NCBI GenBank assembly: GCA_037975125.1
Contig: CM075862.1
Coordinates: 40,886,024 to 40,950,023 of the forward strand
DNA: 64,000 nucleotides
From: Latrodectus hesperus
Taxonomy: Eukaryota > Arthropoda > Arachnida > Araneae > Theridiidae
Direction of reading: 5' to 3'
Every line of letters starts with the position of its first letter. Within the stretch, counting starts at the first letter, position 1. A program made the position numbers and the translations under genes. A model generated the notes under the pieces. It made no database searches. It saw nothing but the letters and a program-made list of their open reading frames with translations, and was not told the DNA's origin. This document shows positions 1 through 34,189 of the stretch, piece after piece.

Positions 1-2651
1 ATCATATATTTTTTTCTGAGTATGAACAGTTAAAAGTTGGAATAATACATTGAAGATTTATATTTTATATCTACTCAATACAAGCTGTTATTTGTAATTT
101 AAAGTTATTTTAACATAATTATGTTTGTTGACTTGCATGAATTTATTGCAATTATGTGTATTTTCATTTCTATCCTACATTTTAAAATATTTAAAAAGTG
201 TTATTGTTAATGTTTGCTTTAATTATGTTTATATCAAAATTAGGTTTGCAGACTTGGCTATTGAGAATATTGTTTTTCTTTTAATATTTTTCAATTTTGT
301 GAAAAAGATTTACTTGCAATATATGTTGTAATTTGTTGAATAATATATTTATATAAATGATTACCTGTTTAAAAATAAAATTAGATTTTTTATATTGAAT
401 ATTTCATTTTAGAGCTACAGTTTTAATTATTTTAAACTAATGTGGTCACTTATGATTACTGGTGAAAATACTGATATAAACAAGAGCTAGTGATATGTCA
501 AAACTTTTTATCATAATTCCAATTTGAACACGTGTGAACTGTTAAATATAATGTAACATGTTGAATAACAGTCTTGAAGTGGGCTCATGTTTTTCTTTTG
601 AAAATGGAAGTTTCATGCAAGGATAGTACATTGCTAGATTATAATTTTGACTCTTGTATAAAGAATATAGCAGAAATGCTCAAACAGTGTCTTCTTAATA
701 TTATAACTTAACTGCACTTTTCATACTAACAAATAATTAATTTTTGTATTGATAATTTCATCTCATCTTTTATTTGTAAACATCAGCATCGCCAAATATG
801 AAATACTGTTAAGTAGCTTTTTGGCTAATATGAATAACTTAAATACTTGAGTTTGTATTTGTATTTTTGCTTGAAATAAAATATTCATAAAACGAATGGT
901 AATAATTATTTTTTTAAATACCTTATCTTTTTTTTAAAGTTTAATAGAAAACATTAGCATATCAAATTTATTTTCTCTACACTTTAAACATTAGAAAATG
1001 TAATATTGAATACACATATGAGTTATCTACTCTAACAATAAATTGAATTAAGATTTCATGCTAAATATCTTGGATATATTGTCTGGAAATTGTTGGTCTG
1101 CTCTATGAAAATGTATTTTAGCAATTTATAATATAATGATGAAGGGAAGTGCTGCATAAAGATACGAAGTGGAACAAATTTTATTCTTATATATAGTTAA
1201 TGTTTCAAAATTAACTCTTTGTATATGCAACAACAAAGAAAATGATTCTTTAAATATTTTCAGAAATATAATAATTATTAGTATAAAGTGTAAAGTGTAT
1301 GTTTCAATTTATATATATCAGAGTTACTGAGCAGTTGTTTGCATTTTTTAACCTATCTGCAAAATTACTTTTAAATATTTCTCTTTGTAATTATCTTCAT
1401 AAATGATTTATTAGTTTCCATTTTTCTTTAAAAGTATTGATTACATCATTGATAAAAATTGTATGTTTAGCTGCATACTCAATAGTTTTCTAGATGGTAT
1501 TGTATCCTAGTAGCTTAAGGGATTTTTTTTATTATATATATATACACACACACATATATATATATGTAAATACATTCATATCATATTGTTGTCTGTGAAG
1601 GCATTTTCATTTTGATAATTAACTCCTCTATTATGCGTCACCAGGAGGAAAAGGCAGGAAATTCTCTAATCCCATTTCTGATTGAAGTACCTGTACTGAG
1701 TTAAAATTTAACTAGTATCTCTCATTCCTTTCATGTACAATTTCTGCATGGAAGTATATATTTAACTTAAGGAGAGTAATGATATCTAGGTCACTCAATG
1801 TTATTCTTATTTCTTAGAAAAATATGCTTTTAGAAAAAGCAGTGGAGCAACACTTTGTTAAACTGAGTTATACAACCTATGTTGTCTCAAATAAACTTTT
1901 ACTTCGAAGCTTTAGAATATGAAAGTTTTTGGATATATCCCAATAATTATGATTTAGAAATGTGTTACTCTATTTCACTTAGATATAGTTATGTATACTT
2001 TAGTTAAGTTTATATTTATGTTTAAAGAGAGTTTAAATTGTGACTTCATTGGAGTTAATCTTTTAAAAGTCAGATTATGTTCAATTAAATGTTTTAAAAT
2101 AAAATTAAAATTTTATTTGATTTTAATGTACTTTTGACTTAAAAATTAATTATATCATAAAACGTTTTAATTGTTAAATAATTTAATTCAGACAATAAGT
2201 TAATATTGTTTATATAATAACAAAACTTATAAAAAATATGCATAATAAATAATTTTTATGTACATATTAAGGTTCATGCTATTTAGTGTAGAGGTACTGT
2301 TAGCAATGTGTGATACTAAAATTTCTGGATTCCGTAAGACATTCTTAACAATAGTTTTAAAGCAAAATCATAAATATAAAACTTTTAAAACTTAAAAATA
2401 ATGTCATTCATTATTTTTAGTGGTTTTTCTGTTTTAGAATACAGTACATGTGTTTTATGTGTATATTAATGTTTCACCTTTTAAAGTTTTGATAGTAATA
2501 AAATTATTTGTGTAAGAGAAAATACGAAAAATATTTTAAAGCATACTTGTCTCTCTTCACTTTTTGACTAAACTTAATTTACACACATATATAAATAATC
2601 TCATTTAGACCTAACTTCATATTTTTATCACTATGAAGTGATTGCACGTAT
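1..2651. other. AT-rich noncoding DNA
   Basis: No credible coding region or RNA gene is visible. Open frames are short, start at non-ATG codons or are rich in F/I/L/Y/N/K as expected from AT-rich sequence. A short mixed TA/CA microsatellite lies near 1531-1566. Confidence 0.6.
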
Positions 2652-2663
2652 GGTTTGAGATAG

Positions 2664-2841
2664 TTGGTTGGTTAGTTTGTCGCTCAACGGTCATTTTTTG
2701 CACACGAGGGCTAATTAGACCGGGACTTACATCTTAAAGTGGATTCCGAACCATTACAAACATCCATGCCCAAGGTGGGATTCGAACCCACGAACTGTTG
2801 AACCGAAGGCAAGAGCGCTAACCATTCGGCTGCCAGCTCGG
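2664..2841 (-). repeat. tRNA-derived SINE, family A, with target-site duplication
   Basis: Read on the minus strand, the element begins with a tRNA-like part: an A-box-like stretch (TGGCAGCCGAATGG) and, about 35 bases on, a B-box-like GGTTCGAATCC. It ends in a TTGG-repeat tail next to 2664. The 12-base sequence GGTTTGAGATAG occurs directly at both sides (2652-2663 and 2842-2853), which is a target-site duplication. Parts of the same family recur near 6341, 10861 and 22160. It is a SINE rather than a tRNA gene because the 3' half does not close an acceptor stem and the body continues for another 100 bases. Confidence 0.8.
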
Positions 2842-2853
2842 CGGTTTGAGATA

Positions 2854-4593
2854 GAATGCAAAAATTAAGTTTTAATAGAGTAAATAGTGCAGTTTATTAA
2901 TATTTGTATTGGTGAGTATATGAATATTCAATGTTTCTAAATTAATTCCATGTTTTATGATGTTAAGTTCGATTTTATTTCAGATAAAAGATTGTCAAAT
3001 AACGATATTTGTGTGAAGGCTGTGTTGTGTGTAATATTTTAAAGTCATTTTTAAAATAGAGTTTTGTTGATTTTTTCTTCGTAGTACAAAATCAACGTGC
3101 TATTTACCGTATTAGTTAACATTTAATATCCTATCTTATTGTTTTACAATTAAAAAATATCACATTCATTATTATTTTGGTATTACGAGAAATATTTATT
3201 CATTTGAATATTCGAAAAATGGATATTTGTTTCAATTGTTTTGTTTGAACATTAATTTCTGTACACTCTTCAAATTTTTGCCGTGATGACAGTCTACTGA
3301 TAAAGTGTCTGGCTTGTTCTCTTTCCTTTGAACTGAATTAGCGTTTTGACTTTCAACTTTATAGTTCATAATTTCAAGCTTGAATATTTCTAATGGTTCA
3401 GGATTTAACTGTGTGTTCCAGTCGAACTAGTCCTCTGGTAGGAAAAGTGATGTAGAACTGCAAACAAACCAGTCTAAAAGGATTTTCTTATGCTGAAAAT
3501 GCTTGTATTGTGTAAAGTTTTCGTATCTTTATCAAGAGTCGCACTTGATGTTTCAATTGAATGATTTATAATTGATTCATAATAGTCTAAAGCTTTAAAA
3601 GATTTTAAAATAATTTACTTTAACGAAGAATTTTAACCCAGAGAGTAACTTCCTAGTATTGAAGGATCATATTAATACGCGATTGTTATGGGAAAATTAC
3701 ATTTTAAACAAGATTCAATGGAAACACTGAGAATCTAGGTATCTGATTAATACTTTCTTAAATAAAAATAAATTTATTTTAAAGGCGTTTAATGATAGTC
3801 AAAGTTGTAGGAATTAAGAATTTGCAAATGATTTAACGAGTTAAATCGCATGTGCATCTAGTTTATTGCATTGGAAAAGAACAACTCATCTTCAATGCCT
3901 CTCCTGCGTGCTATTATTCAATCAGTGCTTTCTGTAATAGTAACCTAGTGATAGTAAATTTCATAACAGTATCAGCTAAATGTCAACGTTATTGCCTTAA
4001 TATTATTTTTTTTTTATCCTACGCCCAACTTCGATATTTCTGACATTAGTTAACGTACAGTCCAATAAAGTTGTGAAGCACAAGAAGAATTCGAGTTGTC
4101 TTCAAACAACTGAAACAAGGAGATGGTCAACATCCATATCTTCCTGGTGGCACAGAAGTCATGTCCAATAACAAACGAAGACAAATAACTCAAACAGATC
4201 GAGACAAGAAATTGGGAATACTTTTGTTGAGCAAAACACAATGAGAGCTTCTTACCCAATGATGCATCAGTATACTAGGAGACATTTATTTATTTAGTTG
4301 CTTCTTACGTTACGCAGAGATAAAGGAAAAGCAGGTTGTAACACGAGAGACTTCGTTTTAGCAATCCTATCAGTCTGCCCGTTTTCAAAAATGTCAAAAT
4401 GGCTGGAAATCTACTGGAGGGCAATTCTTTCCCTAGACTTTTTAAGTTCAATTAACTTCATTCTTTTGGAATGAATTAGGACTTTTTTATATTTTGAATT
4501 TGTATGTGATAAAATAGTATCTTGAGAATCCATAAAGAACATAATATTGAGTTTACTAAAACCCTCTAGTTTTCCCATCGCAAATGATATTAC
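2854..4593. other. AT-rich noncoding DNA
   Basis: Nothing recognisable is seen. Small open frames at 3852-4043 and 4050-4259 have no domain, no splice context and unconvincing composition. Confidence 0.5.
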
Positions 4594-4678
4594 CGCAATA
4601 TATCACCGCCAAAATTACCACGATATTTCCTAAGAGGATAACTAATACTGAAATCACTTGAATAGACTCCAGCGCCAT
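4594..4678 (-). CDS. Candidate first coding exon with one transmembrane helix
   Basis: From an ATG at 4678 the minus strand encodes a short hydrophobic helix containing LLGNIVVILAVI. This resembles the G-N-x-x-V signature of transmembrane helix 1 in class A G-protein-coupled receptors (known for that family). A possible splice donor (GCG|GTAATA) follows at 4593, so the exon would be 85 bases long; without splicing the frame ends 12 codons further on. No further exon was recognised at lower coordinates, and part of a SINE lies immediately upstream. This may be a chance hydrophobic frame. Confidence 0.15.
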
Positions 4679-4699
4679 TTTAATAGCATCTTCTAATAG

Positions 4700-4795
4700 C
4701 GTGTGGATGTGGAGAGGAGGGTGCAAGGTCAGGTGTGATTTCGTCACCTGACCGTGGTTCAATATTACGAGGTACTTGGTGATAGGCTTGACTCA
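4700..4795 (+). repeat. SINE family B, 3' fragment
   Basis: The stretch around GGATGTGGAGAGGAGGGTG and the following CACCTGACCGTGGTTCAATAT matches the 3' half of the complete copy at 56759-57141 with scattered substitutions. The 5' half is absent. Confidence 0.7.
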
Positions 4796-6340
4796 TAATA
4801 GAGTTACATTCCCGTAAGAAAACTTGGCGGTTAGGCGTAAGAATATCGCAAGTGTCATAAAGATCATGAACAGTTGAAAGGAAAGACATGAGTTTTAAAT
4901 CTTTCAGTTGATGGTTTATAAAAATTTAGAAAGTTACTTCTTCTCGAGATTTTTTCAACAAGGTTTAATGCACTTCTTTAGCTCCTTTTACTCAATGTTT
5001 CCAAACCTGTCAGAAGTTTTATTGCTTAAATAGGGGTTGATTTGGCCCCTACAGTGATTAAAAGCAATATTGTGTAAAAATAGAATGTATGATAGTATGA
5101 ATAAAGTGATATGTTAAGAAACATCGTTATAAGAATATTTAATATCACTTTATTCAAAATGAAGATAGTTCCATAATTATGATTTCTTTTTTATATTTTT
5201 TTTTATTTTATGTTCGTTTTGTGATTTATTTTTAAAAAAGTCAACTAATTCCATTATCGTACCTCACTATTCTATTTACTCGAATAATGTGTGTGAGCTC
5301 TTCACTTAATATTTCTGCATTTATTTATATTTAATTTTATTTTTATTTGCATAATACTTGAATATTAAACGTTTGTCTGACAGTTACATTCATATACTTT
5401 TAAGTAAAAACATTATGAATAACGTAATACATTTTACCTGAAATCACAAATGTATTTATTTTAAAATAATGAATTGTTCATTATTTTACAATAATTTTGT
5501 TTCATTGTTTACATTTAGAAATATAAGTGTTTTTTCATTCCCTATCAGAAAGAATATGAGAAAGAGTTGCTTTACGATAAAAATTGATAAATTATGAAAA
5601 TTTTTATTTCTCACTGGTATCTCACATTTTTTTTACTTTGAAAATAAACGTTTTCCAGATTATCTTAAGATTGTCATGTTAAAATCAAAATGAAATCTGT
5701 CACTTTATTTCGTATTTTTCCATTTGTTTTTCAATTTTTTAAAATAAAAGTATTACTTTTAACGTCAATTTAATTTTTTTCATTGGTTGGTTTTGAACCT
5801 ATGTTTACTAGAGAAAAATCAGTGAAATCATTGTAAAATAATTGTTAATCAAATTATTTTGTATGTAAAATGTACTTTTTCATAAAAAAATGGGTATGAA
5901 ATGATTTGAAGATACATTGTGGAGATATATCCACATATAACGCATACCTTCACGCATGTGTATATATTTGTTGCTCACAGTTGAGTTTGGAAAAGGTTGC
6001 TAAACATAGATAGCGGAACCATACAAAAATATGTAAACAACGGGGAGAGGTAACCTAGCAGCTGTTAGAGGTCATTTGCTCATCCGTTACGTATTTCCCT
6101 CTAGCATGACTCCTCATAGACAGTGAGTCATATTCACATGTCGCAAGGGAGAAAACCTCGAAAACTCCAAATTTCCACCATTATAGGTGTGCATGCAGAA
6201 TTTCAAAGAAGTATTTATCAATATCAAATTTAATAATTGTGTTTGTTTACAGGATGTTTGAAAATGGAAATATTTTTATGACTAATAGAAACACGGATTG
6301 ATTAATTTATTACTGAACAGTCATTTTATTCACAACCAAC
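4796..6340. other. AT-rich noncoding DNA
   Basis: No gene, RNA or structured repeat could be supported here. Confidence 0.5.
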
Positions 6341-6452
6341 TATTAAAAACAGGTGCCGAACCTATGAGAGTATTCACATGCGAGCGAATCGATTACACTT
6401 GCTGTTGAAAGGATTAAAAAAGCTAACCCTTCATCTGTCGGCTCGGCGTAAT
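6341..6452 (-). repeat. Degenerate SINE family A copy
   Basis: Decayed match to the tRNA-like half of family A. The order is GCCGAACC, a B-box-like GCGAATCGA, then GCTAACC and GTCGGCTCGGCG, as in 2740-2841. No duplication of flanking sequence was found, consistent with age. Confidence 0.5.
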
Positions 6453-10156
<3,704 letters not shown>

Positions 10157-10860
10157 TATATATATATCTGAATCTCGAAACAGTGCTAGAGGACTGCAGG
10201 AAAGATGTCCACTGTGAGCGACGAAACTCCTCTTCAGAATTTATTTTGAAAAAGTACTTTTGCTGTTGGAAATTATTGGAATCGTGAACATATTTGTTAG
10301 CACCAATATTAGTTGCAAGCTACGCATTAGTAGTGGCGAAGGGTGGTGCTACATTTGCTAATCACAACTTTGAACATCGGCTTTTTAAACTTTCCTATGA
10401 TATATAATGTGCACATGCTTTTTTGTATTAAAAAAAATGCTGTTTTTAATGCTAAAAACTGTTTTGCATATAAAAATTTGAAAAACAATCTGCGTTACCT
10501 CGAGATATAGCTGTATTAAAAGTTACTTTTTTATGTTGAGATTTCTTTAATTTAAAATAATGAATGATATTAGAGGATATAGATATGTATATTTCTATAT
10601 CTCAAACTCCATGTATGATTAGAACAATTTAAGAATTTGTTTTTAAATATTTATATTTTATTTATCAGTTAAAAAAGTAAAACATCGTTAAGTTGACACT
10701 CCGTTGCTGTAGACAAGTGGGAAGCATAACTAACAATAATTAAAGCAAAAGCGAATATGCCAAAACCATATATTTTTCTATTCTTTAGTAATAATGTTTA
10801 CTTCAACATTCACTTAAATTAAGTATAAAGAACTTTTAGTTTATGCCATAGTTAATTTTT
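10157..10860. other. AT-rich noncoding DNA
   Basis: A short TA remnant follows the transposon; otherwise nothing recognisable is present. Confidence 0.5.
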
Positions 10861-11015
10861 TACTCATGGAGCTGATCAGACTGAAATCCGTAATTTAATG
10901 TGGATTTCGAATTCCCCTTTACAAACAACCATAACTCATTTCTGAATCGAATCTATAAACCGGAGAATTGAAATCCAGAGCGCTAACCATTCAGCTACAA
11001 TCTTGCAACGGACAT
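10861..11015 (-). repeat. Old SINE family A copy
   Basis: On the minus strand, GTAGCTGAATGGTTAGCGCTC and a B-box-like GATTCGATTC follow the same order as in the 2664-2841 copy. The body shares a decayed ACAAACAACCAT segment. The many differences indicate an old insertion. Confidence 0.65.
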
Positions 11016-11299
11016 TTTTAGATTCGCTGCATTAAAAAGCGAAACACTAATTGTAAAGCTACATCAGTTTGATATTGAGATTAGAATAACTTACAATTTA
11101 ATCAAATCGGGAAAAAAAGACTTGAGATAAATAATTAAAATTCTTATCTTTAATAATTATGATAATATCTATTAATAATTATGAACTAAATTTAATCTAA
11201 TTGTACATTGCACTGTACGATGCTTCTATTTTAATCTTTCTGATTTATGAAATACATATCTCAAGTTTAAAAAAGAAAACTTGAATGATGACTATTCAT

Positions 11300-12660
11300 C
11301 TTGGTTCTTCTTCTTCTTAATGGGCTTGCACGGTACTGGGCACTTCTACTCGATACCATTTTGTGCCATAGCCTCAAGCCCATGAGCTCTTAGATCCAAT
11401 AAATTGGGTCACCCATTTTATTTATAAAGTCAGACAAACCCTTTATGTAGCTAAGATGTAACTTTTTAGTATTGATGATTCCTAAGGTATTAAAACGAAT
11501 GGAGGCATCACACTAAAAAATGATGCGATGCGCCGACTCATCATCCTTAAATGTTTTCCTACAATTAGGGTCTTGAACGAGTCCCATAGTATGGAGATGT
11601 TTCCTGAAATGACAGTGCCCAGTGATGAAGCCTATGATGGTACGTATCTTCGCTTAAGAAAAACTAAGAATTTCAGAGACAACATTCGCCGATGATCTAG
11701 CGATCATACTTTTGGCGTGCTTTTGACCAGAAAAGTTAAGCCAAGATTTATTCATCTTCTACTTTTCCCACTTGAGTAAGATACCCTTTATGGTCTTCAT
11801 GTTGAGGCCACAAAAAGGTTTCCTAGCAATAGGGTTAGAAGACGAACCCTGATTTGCCAATTCATCCGCCTTTTCATTACCCACGTGTCCTATCACCCAA
11901 AAATGGAAAACCTTATTATTGGTTGCCAGTTCTTTAAGAAGGTTTCTACATTCCAGAACAATCCTAGATTTGACTTGGAAAGAATTAATGGCCTTTAAGG
12001 CAACTTGACTGTCACTACAGATTAGAATCCGTTTAACATGGTAGCCATTTCTAATATTTAATAAGAGAAGTCAATAATGGCAAGAACTTCAGCTTGGAAT
12101 ACAGTGGCATACTTACCAAGGCCCTTAAAGAAGTTGATACTTGGTGATACTCCATGCACTCCAAGTCCAGAGAAGTTATCCTTTCTAGATCCATCCGTAA
12201 ACCAAATGAGATCATAGTTATCCAAACTGATCGTGTTCTCACTCCATTCATCCCTGGTTGGAAAAACAACCTCAAAAGGTCTGTCGAACACGTAGGACCT
12301 TTCTAGGGTGTCAGAAGGCATTATAAGAATAGGATCCCTTATAATTTTGGTGATTCGGAATGACCTATATCCAAAGGTTGTCATACCATTGATTTTGCAC
12401 CATCCTTCTATATGCAGTCATTCTTTCAGTACTGCAAATGAAGATGTCTAGAGGAGTCAGATCTAAAATAATCTCTAAAGCTCTGGTGGGCGCAGAGGAC
12501 ATAGCTCCTGTGCACAGGTAGGCTAGTGTTCGCAGACTTCCTAGCCTGTCTCTCACAGTTACCTGTTCCGCCTAGCACCACCAGATCATAGGGGCATAAG
12601 TAATAATAGGTTTGATAATAACAGTGTACATCCAAAACATCAGTTTTGGTTAGAGACCCA
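11300..12660 (-). mobile_element. Non-LTR retrotransposon remnant (RT C-terminus, RNase H, C-terminal region)
   Basis: Several minus-strand frames together give the 3' half of a LINE second ORF. 12365-12556 resembles the thumb-side end of the reverse transcriptase (LCTGAMSSAPTRALEIIL). 12058-12384 starts RNase H (WFTDGSRKDN, then FQAEVLAI). A stop near 12058 interrupts it. In another frame at about 11840-12040 the rest appears (CSDSQVALKAI, GNEKADELAN). Further on, 11300-11700 contains a degenerate zinc-knuckle-like tail (CRKTFKDDESAH). The RNase H domain points to the I/R1/Loa group in a broad sense. Multiple stops and shifts make it a dead, 5'-truncated copy. Confidence 0.85.
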
Positions 12661-31430
<18,770 letters not shown>

Positions 31431-32400
31431 CAAAACCTTAGCTCCTATTACATTATTACTCATAAATTTTTAAATGGATCACAATAAGCATTTTTCAAAT
31501 TGAAATGCATTTCTAAAATTTCTAAAAGTTTAACAAATAACGATTAATTTTCTATTATTATCATTTTAATTTTATTTTACAAATGTTAAACATTAGCGCT
31601 TAAGCCATAGTTCACAGGTCCTTCAATACTTTGCAACAGTGTCCTCATACCAGATGAAAGCAATACAAATATATAAATATTCAACAATCATGAGCTGATG
31701 AGAATCATGCAAAATAGTCTGGAGAATCCACCATTCCAGTTATGTTGAAGTGGACTTGAAAACAGTCATGTTGAGTCACAGTACTAAACAGAATGACGGT
31801 GGTCTTCATGGAAAACTGCAAATAGCTTTTCTCTCCCCTAGAATTCCTCATCTCTTATTAAGTTGAATTTATCCCGATTAAGGATTTTTTAAGATTAAAG
31901 ATAGTGAAGAGTTCAAATGTATGAAAAAAGTGTCGATTAATGAGTTGTTCTATCAAAATTCTTTTCTTAGCCAATGTATGAGCTTTTTTCGCAGTCTATA
32001 ATTCCTTAGTTGGTTGAAATACACTGGAAAAAATTCTGTGCGTTAGTGCCTAAAAGAAAAATCTTCAAAGCAGATTTTTTGAGAACTATTTTGACTACTT
32101 AAAAGGACATGAAATGCGTTTTTTGAACTGGAAAATTTGATGGGTTTTACAAAAGAATGTCTATAAATCGAGAGTTGTTGGATAGCAACAGCAATTGCTT
32201 AATTAGTATTGTTAATTAATATTTATTTCTATGGTGTAATATAGAAATTTGTAATCAATGAAACGAAGTAATAACGGTAAAAATAATTAAAATGTATATC
32301 CAAAGTATGAATAAGAATAAGGAAAAGTAAAATTAAAGGAAACCCATTATTATAAATTAAACTAAGATATCAATTCTGTTTATGAATTATATTTTATGTC
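31431..32400. other. Noncoding DNA up to the assembly gap
   Basis: AT-rich sequence downstream of the host gene. No gene or clear repeat is seen. The composition is host-like right up to the N run. Confidence 0.5.
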
Positions 32401-32900
32401 NNNNNNNNNNNNNNNNNNNNNNNNNNNNNNNNNNNNNNNNNNNNNNNNNNNNNNNNNNNNNNNNNNNNNNNNNNNNNNNNNNNNNNNNNNNNNNNNNNNN
32501 NNNNNNNNNNNNNNNNNNNNNNNNNNNNNNNNNNNNNNNNNNNNNNNNNNNNNNNNNNNNNNNNNNNNNNNNNNNNNNNNNNNNNNNNNNNNNNNNNNNN
32601 NNNNNNNNNNNNNNNNNNNNNNNNNNNNNNNNNNNNNNNNNNNNNNNNNNNNNNNNNNNNNNNNNNNNNNNNNNNNNNNNNNNNNNNNNNNNNNNNNNNN
32701 NNNNNNNNNNNNNNNNNNNNNNNNNNNNNNNNNNNNNNNNNNNNNNNNNNNNNNNNNNNNNNNNNNNNNNNNNNNNNNNNNNNNNNNNNNNNNNNNNNNN
32801 NNNNNNNNNNNNNNNNNNNNNNNNNNNNNNNNNNNNNNNNNNNNNNNNNNNNNNNNNNNNNNNNNNNNNNNNNNNNNNNNNNNNNNNNNNNNNNNNNNNN
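32401..32900. other. Assembly gap (500 N)
   Basis: Exactly 500 undetermined bases, a conventional placeholder for a gap of unknown size. Sequence composition changes sharply from one side to the other, and the left boundary of the virus-like island is hidden here. Confidence 0.98.
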
Positions 32901-33866
32901 ATCGTTCTTCGCGAATGATGTCTTGCATTGAGAATGCACCGTGCTCAAGTAGCGAATCGTGTACAGAAAATGTGTCATCGACTTGAATTTTTTCTTATAT
33001 CCTTTCTTTTGATATTCGCTCTTGATTCCTTTGAAAGTTACCCGTTTCCAATTATCTTCGAATTCTTTCCTGTCACGGGCGACCACGATCATGTGTCGAT
33101 GATACGTATACTGGACATCGAAATTTGGCTTGTCTTCGGCATTGCACGTGCACCAGTACGGCAGGACACACATTTCCACATCCGCCATTTGGTCCACAAA
33201 GTTTTGAAAACTACCAGCTCGAACAATCAGGTGCCACCAAGCGTACGTGTTTCTGAATCGCAAGTATCTTCGGATCCATTCGCCGGCGTCTTTCAAACCA
33301 GTGTCCGCATGAAAGCTCGTCGTGTTCAACAAGTCCAAAACATCTGATTCGGGCAACGTGTCAAAAAGATCCACGAGCAAGTTACGGGGTTCAACCAGCA
33401 ACCAGTCTGGAATTTCGGACTTGAAATCAATACACATTAGTTCAGTTGACACGTTCTTTTCAATATGTTGTGGATTCGGGTCATTGTAAAATGCTTCGCA
33501 TTCTTCGCAAACTCGAATTTCACGTTGCTGCTGCTGCTGAACCAGTGGACGACGACGACGTCGGCTTCGGACATCGTTATGACAAATAAAATTATCAAGA
33601 CATTTCTTCAAATGTTCGCCATGCAATCTCTTTTTTCCACGAGGCCAAATGTACGTGTTACAAAACGAACACGAAATCCTATCGTCGAAATTCGGATCGA
33701 AGCAATTCGATCGATGTTTAGGAAATTCACGAACTTTTATTCGAGAAAAGCAATGTGGACAGTTGATCTCTTGCTTACTGCTCCACAAACGAGCTTTATA
33801 CGCGGAATAAGCCAAATTACAATCCATTGCGTTCAAACAATCGCAGTCGTTTTTATTATCGTGCAT
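32901..33866 (-). CDS. Cys/His-rich protein, paralog A (C-terminus lost in the gap)
   Basis: About 320 residues are visible from an ATG at 33866; an ATG at 33827 aligns better with the start of paralog B. The protein begins with two zinc-finger-like modules, C-P-H-C followed by H and C, then C-S-F-C followed by HGEHLKKC. A run of five Arg, a Gln run and a CEEC pair come next. The middle region has WIRRYLRFRNTYAWWH, YWCTCNAEDKPN and TYHRHMIVV, all conserved in paralog B at 34190-35809. Conserved blocks separated by diverged linkers indicate an old tandem duplication with both copies under constraint. No family is recognised; nucleic-acid binding is inferred from the zinc ligands and basic stretch. 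Confidence 0.75.
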
Positions 33867-34189
33867 TCAATTGCTTAGCCGTAACGTTTGAACCTGTCCA
33901 GAATCAATTATCAAGGAAGAAGCAAAACGATCGTGAAGGTCAATCGAACCGTTCAGACACAACGATCGATATCAAACTAATCCAGCAAGAACGAACAGCA
34001 ACAATTATTTACACGTGAAATTCTTCAACACTTGGAAGAAAGCTTTGAGATCCGACAACTTGAGTCCAACGGAGTCGAATGAAATCCACCTAGTACAAAA
34101 TCTCAATATAAACGTAAAATATAAAATCTGAAATATTAACTTTTTTATTTATTTTTTTTATTTATTTATATATTTATTTTATTTTTTTT
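33867..34189. promoter_or_regulatory. Intergenic region between paralogs A and B
   Basis: The part next to 33866 should hold the minus-strand promoter of paralog A. I see no canonical TATA box, only AT-rich patches such as TGTAAATAATT. The part next to 34190 is an A/T-only tract (34141-34190) whose minus strand contains repeated AATAAA, serving as poly(A) signal for paralog B. Confidence 0.4.

Noticed and set aside
2664..2841. A true tRNA gene at this tRNA-like sequence, and at 50289, 55371 and 56272
   Set aside because: A- and B-box-like parts are present but acceptor stems do not close, bodies extend beyond tRNA length, and target-site duplications flank them, so they are SINEs.
32380..32986. 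ORFs spanning the N run
   Set aside because: They consist of undetermined residues and carry no information.
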